A DNA stretch of 64,000 bases from Burkholderia sp. USMB20. GTDB lineage: Bacteria > Pseudomonadota > Gammaproteobacteria > Burkholderiales > Burkholderiaceae. Within the stretch, counting starts at the first letter, position 1; every line of letters starts with the position of its first letter. The stretch lies in the NCBI RefSeq assembly GCF_000949135.2, contig NZ_JTAN02000017.1, positions 248,001 through 312,000 of the forward strand. The letters are read 5' to 3'. The notes under the pieces are model-generated. The model did no database searches, was not told where the DNA came from, and was given only the letters and a program-made list of their open reading frames with translations. This document shows, one piece after another, positions 16,889 to 25,955 of this stretch. A program made the position numbers and the translations under genes.

Positions 16889-18639
16889 GGCCCCCCTCGC
16901 TGAAGCCGCTCGTCAGCGCCGGGTTCGGGCCAGCGTGTCAGCGCAAACCGTTCGGGATAGGCCGCGCGGAAGGCGCGCGCCACGCGAATGAGCTCACCCC
17001 ACCACTGACCGATTGGGTGATCTGGATTCAGCATGACGTCGAACATCACGTCCATGCGATCAGCGAGTAACGGCTCGCCGACGCTCGCGTCACATGTATG
17101 GTTCCACGCCTCATCATCGCGAGCCATGTGCGCAAAGAGACTATCGGTGGGCACGCGTGTGAGGCCTGTTGCAGTGTTTTGCCGGGACAGGCAGACCAGC
17201 CACCACCAGCCGAGATACCGTGTGAGTGCAGCTTCATCACGCTGCACGTCAGCGTCGGGAGAAGAGCGCGCCCTGCCCGGTGGTGGCGGCTCGATCAAGA
17301 ACCCGTACGGCAATCCAGGCGCATCACGCACGCACCCATCGAGACCACAGTTCCGTGCGAAAGCGAACACAGTCTCCCGGAAGATCTCACCTTCCTGCGT
17401 CGGCGGCGCAGTTTGCGGAATGCGCATCCCGTGAATATCACCAGCCATCAGTATGGACCCGTCATCCGGTGCCCGTTGCAGGCCATCCGGCGCCGTGCCC
17501 GTTTCGGAAGGCTGTTTCTCGAAAGCAGTCGGGTTTGACACAGCCCCGCTCGCGGCCTGCGCGGCTCGCACATCGTCACCAGCGCCCTGATCCGACGAGG
17601 CCGATGAACTCCGTGTTGTCGATGCTTTATTCGTTTCTGGAGCAGATGCAACGGATGACGTTTCACGTCGCGCCACTGGCATGCCACCTACTTCACGCAG
17701 GTCGTCGGCTGCGGCATCTGGCATCCGCTCGAGCAGATGACACATCCGGTTGAGCGCGCCGCGCGGCACGCCAAGCTCGCTCGCCAGGCGTAGTCGCAGT
17801 CCGTCCACCAACTGTGCAGCGTCGAATGGGACAGTCCTTTCCGGCGCGTGCTGCGCCACAATGCCGATATCGTCGAGACTGCAGCGGGCAGCAATGCCGG
17901 TCAGTTGCGGATCGAGCACCCGCTCCTGCATCCAGCGGTCGTCAAGACCCAGGCGGCGCGTCAGGCGCAGTAATATGCCGATGCCGGGCTGGATTACATC
18001 GACGAGCGCACGGCGGCTCAGATACACCGTGGCCGGTCCGAGTGCCGACAGCCGGTCGACCGCGAACTGGAACAACGCGAGCAGCACGTGGCTCACGGGT
18101 GCCCCTTCCTGTTCGAGCAGCCGCGAGAACTCGCGCAACGACAGCGTCCCGCCCCGCTCGGCCTCAAGATCCGCCTTTAGCGCGAGATAACCGTTCGCCT
18201 TGTCCCAGAAGCACAGATCGGCGCGCTGGTCGTTCTCGCGGAGGTGAGCGGCCAGCAGCTTCGCCTCGCCAGGATACGGCACATAGAAGAAGTCATAGTA
18301 GAGAAAGCGGTCGTCGCGCGTTTCGTCGTAAAGGGCCGTCGCCGCGGTCACGCGCGAATTGCCGCCCTTCGCTACCAAGTAGCGCGTTGCGCCCGGACGG
18401 CGGGTCACCGTCACGATCTGCTCGATGCCGTTGGTGCGGATCGACTCCTTGAGCTCCACGATGCGCTCATGCGACGCGCGACGTGGATTGCGTTCATAGG
18501 CCATCACGTCCGTGATCTTGAGTCGGATTACCGACGTGAGCTGCGGATCTGGCGTGCGCGCGCCCGGCGGTAGCACGTCCAGGCGCTGCGCGGCGAGACG
18601 CTCACGTGCTGCACTGACCGGCTCTCCCGGCGCGCTCAT
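16885..18639 (-). CDS. parB: ParB-family ICE partition protein (TIGR03764 type)
   Basis: A 584-residue DNA-binding partition protein. The ParB/Srx N-terminal domain is at about 38-125, with YERNPRRASHERIVELKESI and the phosphate-binding loop seen here as AKGGNSRVTAATAL in place of the usual GERRxxA. The central part (about 140-300) is helical and should bind the centromere. The C-terminal third (about 400-584) follows a Ser/Ala/Glu-rich linker and has no chromosomal ParB equivalent. The length and the GGNSR loop fit the PFGI-1 parB family. It overlaps parA and the DUF2857-like gene by 4 bases each. Confidence 0.85.
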   Translation of the reverse strand: MSAPGEPVSAARERLAAQRLDVLPPGARTPDPQLTSVIRLKITDVMAYERNPRRASHERIVELKESIRTNGIEQIVTVTRRPGATRYLVAKGGNSRVTAATALYDETRDDRFLYYDFFYVPYPGEAKLLAAHLRENDQRADLCFWDKANGYLALKADLEAERGGTLSLREFSRLLEQEGAPVSHVLLALFQFAVDRLSALGPATVYLSRRALVDVIQPGIGILLRLTRRLGLDDRWMQERVLDPQLTGIAARCSLDDIGIVAQHAPERTVPFDAAQLVDGLRLRLASELGVPRGALNRMCHLLERMPDAAADDLREVGGMPVARRETSSVASAPETNKASTTRSSSASSDQGAGDDVRAAQAASGAVSNPTAFEKQPSETGTAPDGLQRAPDDGSILMAGDIHGMRIPQTAPPTQEGEIFRETVFAFARNCGLDGCVRDAPGLPYGFLIEPPPPGRARSSPDADVQRDEAALTRYLGWWWLVCLSRQNTATGLTRVPTDSLFAHMARDDEAWNHTCDASVGEPLLADRMDVMFDVMLNPDHPIGQWWGELIRVARAFRAAYPERFALTRWPEPGADERLQRGGP

Positions 18640-19514
18640 GCGACTGCTCCCTGTCCGCTGTCAGCAGGCGCCGCGCAGTCGATCGCGGGCCGCGGAGACC
18701 CCGCATAGACGTTCGCAAGCGACGGGAACAGTTCCCACGCGAGGCGATGCATGACGTTCCAGGCCGAATTGTCGAACCGCCGTCGGCGATCGAAGTCGTG
18801 GACGGGAACGCGCGCCGTCGCAGCTGCCGCATACGCGGCGGCAGACGGAATGACGGTTCTGAGCACCCTTACCTTCGGATGACCAGTGAATCGCTCTCGC
18901 AATACAGCTGCAAGTGCCCTCGCATTGGTGGTGCGTTCATGCGCATTGATCAGCGTAAGCAAGTCGCCCGAACGGAATGATTCGCCGAAGTCGGCAAGCC
19001 GGTTAAGTTCGCCGAGCATGGCAATCGTGCCCGTGGCGAATTCGCCAGCGCTCAGCGCATCTGGCTTGACGGGCGACACCATCACGTCGGCCGCCATCGC
19101 CGCGGACTTCTGCAGTTCGCCGATCGCGCCTTGCGTGTCGATCAACACAACGTCATAAGGCTCCATGAGCGGGCTGCGCATCGCCCGGCGCAGGATCATC
19201 AGGCGATCCTCACGGCGATTGAGCCACGCCTGTAGCGCAGCATCCGGCGTATCGGAATAGATCAGATCGAGATTCGAGAAAATCGTGCGACTGATACAGT
19301 CGGCCGAAGGATTGCCGCCTGAAGTCACGACGGCAGTCAGACCTTGCGATGAACGGTAATAGACGGGAAAGAACTTGCTTAGACTCGGTTGGACATCTGC
19401 ATCGATCGCGAGAACCTTCAGGCCGAAGGCTGCGAGCAGGCCGCCAAGATTAGCGGCGACGGTCGTCTTACCGACGCCGCCTTTGGTGGAGACGAAGGAG
19501 ATAACAACCGGCAC
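18636..19514 (-). CDS. parA: ParA-family partition ATPase
   Basis: A 292-residue deviant-Walker ATPase that moves replicons on the nucleoid with ParB. The signature K11-GGVGK16-TT is followed by AIDADVQPS and VVLIDTQGA (Walker A', B). The start codon is GTG at 19514 (VVISFVSTKGG follows directly); no upstream ATG fits. A TATACT box about 15 bases upstream may be the -10 of its promoter. It is the first gene of the tightly overlapping parA-parB-DUF2857-163aa-Rep-like operon. Confidence 0.9.
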   Translation of the reverse strand: MPVVISFVSTKGGVGKTTVAANLGGLLAAFGLKVLAIDADVQPSLSKFFPVYYRSSQGLTAVVTSGGNPSADCISRTIFSNLDLIYSDTPDAALQAWLNRREDRLMILRRAMRSPLMEPYDVVLIDTQGAIGELQKSAAMAADVMVSPVKPDALSAGEFATGTIAMLGELNRLADFGESFRSGDLLTLINAHERTTNARALAAVLRERFTGHPKVRVLRTVIPSAAAYAAAATARVPVHDFDRRRRFDNSAWNVMHRLAWELFPSLANVYAGSPRPAIDCAAPADSGQGAVA

Positions 19515-19581
19515 GATGGGATATCCAGTATAGCGTCATCGCTTGAGTGGAAATTCAGAGAATGAAACAGAGGTTGCGCAG

Positions 19582-19842
19582 CTAAGTCGGGGCGTGAGAC
19601 GGTCCGTGTTGATCGCGGGCCGCGTCCTCAGTGGTGTCCAATGCGGCCTCGCTACCGCCAGAGTGGGTCAGTTGTGAGGCGATCCATCTTTCATACTCAT
19701 CGACCGGGAAAAGACGACGGCGCCCCACACGAATTGATGGTGGCATCGGCAGCCCGAGCGTCAGGCGATTACGTGCGGTCGCCGGTGCGATATGCAGCTC
19801 GTGCGCGATTTCTTCCAGCGTGTAGAAGCGCCTGCTCGTCAC
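19582..19842 (-). CDS. AlpA/excisionase-like helix-turn-helix protein
   Basis: An 86-residue protein. Residues 4-55 form a MerR/AlpA-type winged HTH (FYTLEEIAHELHIAPATARNRL, then RVGRRRLFPVDEYERWIAS). Such proteins serve as excisionases or small regulators next to parA in ICEs. The tail is Ser/Glu/Asp-rich. It lies 67 bases before parA on the same strand and is divergent from the XRE regulator, so the 133-base gap between them probably holds promoters for both. Confidence 0.8.
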   Translation of the reverse strand: MTSRRFYTLEEIAHELHIAPATARNRLTLGLPMPPSIRVGRRRLFPVDEYERWIASQLTHSGGSEAALDTTEDAARDQHGPSHAPT

Positions 19843-19911
19843 TTTTCCTCCACCACACGTCGAAGCATCGCCTGTCCGCCAACGGCTCTTTTCGTCCAGG
19901 CACGTCGAAGC

Positions 19912-19948
19912 TTGTCCATTACTCGAACGTACCTATAATCAAGGTACG
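19912..19948 (+). promoter_or_regulatory. promoter and operator of the XRE regulator gene
   Basis: A -35 box TTGTCC (19912-19917) and a perfect -10 TATAAT (19934-19939) are 16 bases apart. A perfect dyad CGTACCT-N7-AGGTACG (19928-19948) covers the -10 box, so a bound repressor would block polymerase. The XRE gene begins at 19976 after GGAAGGTGAG. Autorepression by the XRE protein is the simple reading. Confidence 0.75.
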
Positions 19949-19975
19949 AAATCACTCTAGGAAGGTGAGAGAAAC

Positions 19976-20422
19976 ATGTCAAGCACCGCGGATCCCGAGG
20001 CGTATCATCAGCGCGTTTCGCAGGTGCGCGAGCACCTCGAACTTTCGCAGGACAAGATGGCCCGTCAGCTCGGGCTGTCTCTACGTGCCTATGCGAATTA
20101 CGAGCGTGGCGAGCGCACGATCCCCGTCGAACTGCTGCGCGCGCTATACGAGCGATTTTCGGTGGACCCCATATGGCTGCTGGCGGGCGACGGTCACATG
20201 ATTCTCGATCGTGATGTGCGGTACCGGCTTGATCAGAAAACACTGGACAGTGTGATGGAAGCCGTCGAGCGGGTCGAGCAACGCCTTCCGGTGCCCCTCG
20301 ATGCAAGGAAGAAAGCGCGGCTCATTGGGCTGCTCTACGAGCAGTGTCAGCTACTGGGAGAGAGCGCCGACGAAATCCTCAAGGATTCGCGCATTGGTCG
20401 CCTGACGCGGCTGTCTCGCTGA
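19976..20422 (+). CDS. XRE-family phage-repressor-like regulator
   Basis: A 148-residue DNA-binding protein. Residues 15-55 carry the Cro/CI helix-turn-helix (VREHLELSQDKMARQLGLSLRAYANYERGERTIP), and the following WLLAGDG is typical of phage-type repressors. The C-terminal half (about 80-148) is helical and may dimerise. It faces the AlpA/parA genes across a shared promoter region and probably sets their on/off state, like CI-type switches in ICEs. A clear promoter with a dyad operator lies in front of it. Confidence 0.85.
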   Translation: MSSTADPEAYHQRVSQVREHLELSQDKMARQLGLSLRAYANYERGERTIPVELLRALYERFSVDPIWLLAGDGHMILDRDVRYRLDQKTLDSVMEAVERVEQRLPVPLDARKKARLIGLLYEQCQLLGESADEILKDSRIGRLTRLSR

Positions 20423-20549
20423 CGTCGACAACGCATAAAAATGTTGAACAGCGCGCAACGGCTACCCACGAGGGATTAATCTTCGGACTTACCGGTTTGC
20501 CGCAGGTGTCTATATCGGCAACATCGTGCATTCGTCGTGGAGATCGGTC

Positions 20550-20753
20550 ATGGCACGACTGGAAGACCTGCAGGAAGAACTCGAACGGCTGGGTAGGGAG
20601 ATCGAAGAAGAGATCCCGCGCACGCGTGGTAACCGTTCGCGCACTTCGGCGCCCTCGGATGAAACGCCCGTTAATATCCGACTCACCATTCCGCGAGACG
20701 TACATCGGCTGCAGATCAGCATCTCGATGGAGCAGTCCGTCAATGACGTGTAG
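20550..20753 (+). CDS. small coiled-coil hypothetical protein (67 aa)
   Basis: The first 25 residues (MARLEDLQEELERLGREIEEE) are a heptad-type helix, followed by an Arg/Ser-rich linker and a C-terminal segment NIRLTIPRDVHRLQISI. The ATG at 20550 has GGAGATCGG upstream and is preferred over 20526. The basic linker and coiled coil suggest a dimeric DNA- or protein-binding accessory. The family is unknown. Confidence 0.5.
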   Translation: MARLEDLQEELERLGREIEEEIPRTRGNRSRTSAPSDETPVNIRLTIPRDVHRLQISISMEQSVNDV

Positions 20754-20908
20754 TGATGATGCTTCGCGGTCCGCTCCTCGTCTGTCGGATATGCGTGCCT
20801 ACAGCGTCATCGTTCTTGGCTCCATTCTTCCTCACCGCAGTCCGACAGTCTCATCCGATCCCCGGTCCGCGCAGAACCCGCATCGCATGAGTTTCGACAG
20901 TCGCATGC

Positions 20909-21148
20909 TCAGCAGATATCGTCGCGAATCGCAGCAAGACATGCGTGACCCAAATATACCGGAATCGTCAATCCTCGCTTGATCCGTTTCATCCTAACCA
21001 TCACTTGCTCTCGCGTCTGAAACGCGAAGAGATTGCCCGACGCATAGGCCATGTCACGCAGCGCCAGATTTTCGGCGGTACGCATGGCCCACTTTCCACC
21101 GTCAAGCGCGTACACATTCGATCCCCCGAGCACCCAAATGCCGATCAT
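20909..21148 (-). CDS. possible small protein (79 aa), weak
   Basis: An open frame with fairly natural composition (MIGIWVLGGSNVYALDGGKWAMRT...) but no family match and only GTGAG directly before the ATG. It is the only candidate in the 610-base gap between the coiled-coil gene and the desaturase. It may be a remnant of a larger gene or a chance frame. Confidence 0.25.
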   Translation of the reverse strand: MIGIWVLGGSNVYALDGGKWAMRTAENLALRDMAYASGNLFAFQTREQVMVRMKRIKRGLTIPVYLGHACLAAIRDDIC

Positions 21149-21363
21149 CTCACGCCCAATCTAAACGCCGTCTGATTTCAATGCGTCGAGAGACCGTTGT
21201 GCATGCTGCTTCCGAGAGCGCAACGTTGTGCAAATTTGTAGAACACGGCACTGCGCGACGGAACGTTTCGTAAGATCAAAGCTCATTTCGTGCTTTGCCG
21301 CCGGCCTGCACTTTGCGCCTCCGGCCTCGGGCACACGATCATTCATAGATCGGGAGGTCACCC

Positions 21364-22314
21364 ATGAATCATCGCGCCGTAATGAACGACCAAGATCTCA
21401 TCCGCTCGTCATTTCCCGAATGGAGCGAACTACACCAGGCCATGACGTCGCCCGACGTCTTCAAGGTCGTGATCGACATTATGTTCGACTGGTTGACCAT
21501 CGCCGCCGCCATGCTGACCCTGCATCGTTTTGGATTGTGGTCGGCGCCTGCGGCTGTTGCATGGATTGGCAACCGGCAACGTGCGCTCGGTGACCTGCTA
21601 CACGACGCCGCGCATCGCAACCTCGCACACTCGAACGTCGTCAACGACACGCTGACGCGTCTTTTCGTTGCGCCCGCGCTCTTTAACAGCCTCACTCTCT
21701 ATCGCGAACTTCACGCACGCCATCATGCGTGGCTGGGCGATCCGACGCGCGACCCTGACTACATCGCCGTTCAGCACTATCCCGGCGAAAGCTGGTGGCG
21801 ACCATTTCTCAGAGTGCTGCTCACGCCGGCCGCATGGCACGGCTCAACGTTCGGGCATCTGCATCGAGTCGGCTGGTTGCAGGGTCTCGGCGTTGTGGGA
21901 TGGTGGGCGGCCATACTGGGCGCCGTGACGCTTGCATGGGGCATCCATACGGCGGCACTCTTCTTCGGCATCTGGATGCTGGCGAAAATCACCATCTTTC
22001 ACGCGATCACCACGTTTCGCGAGCTGTGCGATCACTTCGGCCTGCATCCGGGCGGGATCTTCCATTACACGCGCGACATCTCTTCCCACAGCCTATGGCG
22101 CTGGATCATTCATCCGCGCAACAACGGCTACCACCTCACGCATCATCTGATTCCGTCGATTCCCTATCACCGCCTCGCTCGCGCGCAAAGGAAGCTGCTG
22201 GCATTGCCTGCCTTCGCCGGCACGGCCAGAGTCTGCCACGCGTATTTTCGCGGCCCTGATGCGGTGGTCCGCGAATGGATCACGCCCTTGGGAGCAAACA
22301 ATGACGCAGCTTAA
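21364..22314 (+). CDS. fatty acid desaturase family membrane protein
   Basis: A 316-residue integral membrane di-iron oxygenase that introduces double bonds or hydroxyl groups into lipid chains. The three His boxes are present: H80-DAA-H84, H117-AR-H120-H121 and H257-LT-H260-H261, with hydrophobic pairs around residues 40-70 and 170-215. The Shine-Dalgarno GGGAGGT sits six bases before the ATG at 21364. The lipid substrate cannot be read from sequence; carotenoid/sphingolipid hydroxylase-type relatives exist in the same superfamily. It overlaps the next transporter gene by 14 bases, so the two are cotranslated. Confidence 0.85.
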   Translation: MNHRAVMNDQDLIRSSFPEWSELHQAMTSPDVFKVVIDIMFDWLTIAAAMLTLHRFGLWSAPAAVAWIGNRQRALGDLLHDAAHRNLAHSNVVNDTLTRLFVAPALFNSLTLYRELHARHHAWLGDPTRDPDYIAVQHYPGESWWRPFLRVLLTPAAWHGSTFGHLHRVGWLQGLGVVGWWAAILGAVTLAWGIHTAALFFGIWMLAKITIFHAITTFRELCDHFGLHPGGIFHYTRDISSHSLWRWIIHPRNNGYHLTHHLIPSIPYHRLARAQRKLLALPAFAGTARVCHAYFRGPDAVVREWITPLGANNDAA

Positions 22315-23533
22315 GCTTGGTGCCGTTGGTGTCGGTTCACTACTTGTCTCCGCGAGCTATGGCGTCGCGTTCCTGCTGGGCTCGGGCGAGATGGCTGTCC
22401 ATGCCGGGATGGCAGGTAGTCTCTATGCGATCGTCACCGCACTGGGCATGCTGGCGCTTGCGGCGCCGACACTGTGGCGGACACGGGAACTCATCTGGGA
22501 CGTATTCGGCGACCGCTATGGAACAGTGGTCCGCAAGCTCGTGGCGCTTCTGTCGCTCGTTTGGATGTCTGGCGTCCTTGCCGCCCAGATTCACGGAGGT
22601 ATCGCGGTCCTTGTGGCTATGGGACTCCCAGCAATGCCTGCGCTGGCAGTCATTGCGGCCGGCTTGCTCATAATGTCTTCTCTTGAACTCGGCATGGCAG
22701 CGACGGTCTTTGTAATCAGCCTGTTAGTGACGAATATCGCCCTTGTACATGCCCTCGTCGCGTCGAACGGCCTCCCCGTGTATCTGCACGCATGGCCGTC
22801 CTTTGCTAGCGAAGTGCGCGGAACTCCACGAGCGGAGACCCTGGTGACCATTGCTGCAGTCGGGTTTCTGGTGATTACCGGCTCGGACTATCAACAATTT
22901 GTCATTGCAGCGCGCCGACCGCGAGACGCGTGGCTCGGCTGCGTGCTCGCGGGCCTCTTTCTCACTGCCACGGGATTTCTTCCGGCCGCAGCCGTTGTCG
23001 CAGCGCTACATGCTGGAAGGCTGTCCGGCCTGCACGACAGTGCGAGCGCGATCCCTTCGCTAATCCTACAAACTGGCGGGCCGCTGGGTCCGCTGTGCAT
23101 CGGCGTCATCCTGCTCGCTGCGCTCGGTTCGGGCAGCGCCCTCACACGAGCGATGGCATGCGCACTGGAAGGAGTGGTGAAGGGCGGTGGCCACCGCGCC
23201 CACTACCGACGCATTTTAATTATCGCCATTGGATCTGCGATTGCGGCCGACGGGCAGGCGATCGTCTCTACCATCGTTTCACTGAACGTCGTTTACGTCG
23301 CCGCCGTCGGGTTGCTATTCATCCTTCACGAGACCGGGCTGAAGGTCCCTCCTCGCTGCGCAACCATGATGTTGCTCGCCGGTGCTGGCGTATCATTGCT
23401 TGTTGCCGCCATCCATTGGACTGGCATCTTCGATGTCGCGGGTTGGCTTCCGCTGCCGGCCGGCCTTCTTGCATCCTCCTGCATGTTGCTTACCTGGCAG
23501 ATAATGTTTGGTATCAGGCGGGTACGCGCCTAG
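22301..23533 (+). CDS. permease, SSS/APC-superfamily-like (410 aa)
   Basis: An integral membrane protein with about 11-12 hydrophobic segments. Helix GSGEMAVHAGMAGSLYAIVTALG near the start and the later GSDYQQFVIAARRPRDAWLG resemble sodium/solute symporters, where a similar motif follows helix 6. The start is the ATG at 22301, inside the end of the desaturase gene. A product or precursor of the desaturase pathway is a possible cargo, but this is inference from the overlap only. The family call is tentative. Confidence 0.6.
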   Translation: MTQLKLGAVGVGSLLVSASYGVAFLLGSGEMAVHAGMAGSLYAIVTALGMLALAAPTLWRTRELIWDVFGDRYGTVVRKLVALLSLVWMSGVLAAQIHGGIAVLVAMGLPAMPALAVIAAGLLIMSSLELGMAATVFVISLLVTNIALVHALVASNGLPVYLHAWPSFASEVRGTPRAETLVTIAAVGFLVITGSDYQQFVIAARRPRDAWLGCVLAGLFLTATGFLPAAAVVAALHAGRLSGLHDSASAIPSLILQTGGPLGPLCIGVILLAALGSGSALTRAMACALEGVVKGGGHRAHYRRILIIAIGSAIAADGQAIVSTIVSLNVVYVAAVGLLFILHETGLKVPPRCATMMLLAGAGVSLLVAAIHWTGIFDVAGWLPLPAGLLASSCMLLTWQIMFGIRRVRA

Positions 23534-23611
23534 ATATCGCGCCATGCGGGCTTCTGTAGACGACGACGCCTGACGGAACCTGGGCGGATCACTGCCAGTC
23601 ATCCCGGCGCT

Positions 23612-24520
23612 TCACGCGTAGCCTTCCTTCCCGAGAGCCTGCACCAAGCTCTTGCGCGCGGCATCGATAACCAATGCACTGATTCTCGCAAGTGGCTCAG
23701 GCTCCGACTCCCAGTGATGCCAATAGAGGTCGATCATCAAGTCATGTCTGGGTGCGAGCGCAACCAGTTCTCCACAATGAATCAGCGGTTCAGCCTGCAT
23801 CGAGGGCACGAGTCCATATCCCAGGTTGCTACGGATAGCATTGAGCAGCGCCGCTGGAGACGGAAAATAATGCTTCAGATACTTCCCCACAGACACGCCG
23901 AAGCACGAGTCGAGAAACGCATCGTGCAACATGTCTTTTCTGTCGAATAAGACTGCCGTGGCCTTGAGCGCACCGGGTAAAGTAATGCCACCAGGAAAGT
24001 ACTGAAAAGCAAACTGGGGAGTGGCCACGCATTGGTATCGCATCTGCCCGACCGGTTCAGCAAGAAAACCTTCAACAGGCTTGCGTTGAGTCGACAGGCA
24101 TCCCTTAACGTCGCCGCGAGCCAGAGCCTGGAGCGTATGATCCTGATCGTCAACGACGATCTCAAGCGCCACGTGCTGGAGCGCAAGTTGTCGTGCGACA
24201 GGCTCGAACCATGTTGCGAGCGAATCGGCGTTAACAGCGAGGGCAATGGCTGTCGTCGCCATACTGCCTGGCATGATGCGCCGAAGCAGCGCGTCCTCCA
24301 GAAGACGGACTGACATAAAATATCGCAGAACGTCTTCCCCGGCCTTTGTTGGGGTAAGAGGCGGCTCGCGGCTCAGCAGTAGCGCTCCTAAGCTTTCCTC
24401 AAGGATCTTCACCCTCCGCGAAGCCGCGCCGCGTGAAATGTTCAATGCGGCCGCGGCGCGCGTGAAGTGTCGGTGCTCAACCACGGCGGCAAACGTTTCT
24501 AACTGCAGCATGTTCAACAT
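23612..24520 (-). CDS. LysR-family regulator, ArgP-like
   Basis: A 302-residue regulator. The N-terminal winged HTH is at 1-60 (LQLETFAAVVEHRHFTRAAAALNISRGAASRRVKILEE) and a co-inducer-binding domain follows, whose phrases (VDDQDHTLQALARGDVKGCLST, QMRYQCVATPQFAFQYFPGG) are typical of ArgP/IciA. ArgP senses Lys/Arg and commonly controls an exporter. The start ATG at 24520 is preceded by GAGG. It converges on the permease gene 78 bases away and may regulate the desaturase-permease pair. Bases 24521-24785 hold no further gene. Confidence 0.85.
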   Translation of the reverse strand: MLNMLQLETFAAVVEHRHFTRAAAALNISRGAASRRVKILEESLGALLLSREPPLTPTKAGEDVLRYFMSVRLLEDALLRRIMPGSMATTAIALAVNADSLATWFEPVARQLALQHVALEIVVDDQDHTLQALARGDVKGCLSTQRKPVEGFLAEPVGQMRYQCVATPQFAFQYFPGGITLPGALKATAVLFDRKDMLHDAFLDSCFGVSVGKYLKHYFPSPAALLNAIRSNLGYGLVPSMQAEPLIHCGELVALAPRHDLMIDLYWHHWESEPEPLARISALVIDAARKSLVQALGKEGYA

Positions 24521-24785
24521 CGTGACCTCTTTCAGCGCCACTATTCAGCGCGTCTAATGCTTCACCCACCGGACCCCGCCGCCAGGCAGCAACACCCAAG
24601 CTATCGATCTTTCCACTATCCGGCTACCTGACTCTACCGATTAATACGCACCAGAATTGCTTGTTCGAGAAAGCCATAGCAAAACCGAAACCCAATTTCC
24701 GCTCGCCATCCATCCTGGTGCCCCGTCGCCACGAAATGCTTTTCCGTTTTATAGAAACTAGCTAGTGAGCTCGACGGCCTTCAAT

Positions 24786-25668
24786 TCATACAGGTTTAGC
24801 GAGGAGATAGCCACGACTCTGGGGCACGAGTGATGTTCGGTCCAATGGTCGGTCAGCCAGAAAGGTTTGAACGGCGTCGGTTTTGTGGCTGCTCACGTTG
24901 TCGCAAATCACGTGAATCTCCTTTCTGGCTGGCTGTGTCGCTACCACCTCGGTGAGGAACGCGACGAACTGGGCACTGGTATGGCGTGGGGCAGTCTTGC
25001 CCAACACTTCGTCGGCCGGCGACATTCAATGCCGCAAACAGGCTCAGGGTGCCGTTGCGCTTGTATTCAAAGCCATGACTTTCGGCGCGCCCGGGCGAGA
25101 GCGGCAACATCCGGTCTTTGCGATCAAACGCCTGAATGGCCGTTTTCTCGTCCACGCAGAACACCACTGCGTGCAGCGGCGGGTTCAGATACAGGCCGAT
25201 CACATCGGCAGCCTCGGTCTCAAAGTCGGGATCGTTGGACACCATGTGGGTATCGAGACGATGCAGACGAATGTCGTGCTTGCGCCAGATACGTTGCACC
25301 GTCATGAAGGGCTCGCCCAACTGCGCGGCCAACTTGCAGCTACTCCAGTGCGTCGAGCCGTCGGCCGGTTTGCGTCGCAGCGTGTAGTCGAGCACTCGCG
25401 CCTCAAGACGCGCCAGATCACGGCGCGGCGCACGACCCGGGTGCCTGCCGTACAAGCCCGCCAGACGTTCATTGCCGAAGCGGGTTTGCCATGTCGTGAT
25501 GAAACGCGAATCGCATCGCAATTCGTTCATGATCGCCCCGCGCGAGGCCCCTTCGTCGAGCAACAAGATCAACCGCGCTCCCCTTACTTGGCCAACGGCC
25601 ATCGTTCGGCTGCGCTGCATCGACAGCAATTCTTCGCGCTCGGCTTCACTCAGATTCATTTTTCCCAT
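24786..25668 (-). pseudogene. IS630-family transposase, frameshifted and 3'-truncated
   Basis: The N-terminal part (24853-25668 frame) carries the HTH and the first catalytic Asp (AVVFCVDEKTAIQAF). Reading continues in a second frame from about 25025 (EVLGKTAPRHTSAQFVAFLTEVVATQ, with the second Asp in VICDNVSSHKT). The third catalytic acid and the ...SSWLNQVE segment are missing or scrambled before the stop at 24786. A frameshift plus 3' loss makes it inactive. The element's ends were not identified. The 287 bases to the next gene (25669-25955) show no clear gene. Confidence 0.85.
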
Positions 25669-25955
25669 GCACCTTTAGATCGGTGCAATTTCATTGGTTC
25701 AATGGACTAGTTCATACACGGCGTTGACATTGCCCATCGAAATATCAGCGATGATGAGTTCGCGCGCGGCAGAAGCACATACATCTTTCTATCAACCACA
25801 CCCGAGTACTTGACAAAGCGGCCCATCAGCCTTGCCATCGTCGGCACGGGTGTCCTTAATCAGCTCGACAAGCAATCATCACGGCACACTTAGTTTCAAG
25901 CGGGTTCGAGTACTGCAGCAGTCTGGGTGCGTCGACGTAAACGCGCCGCGCGCTG

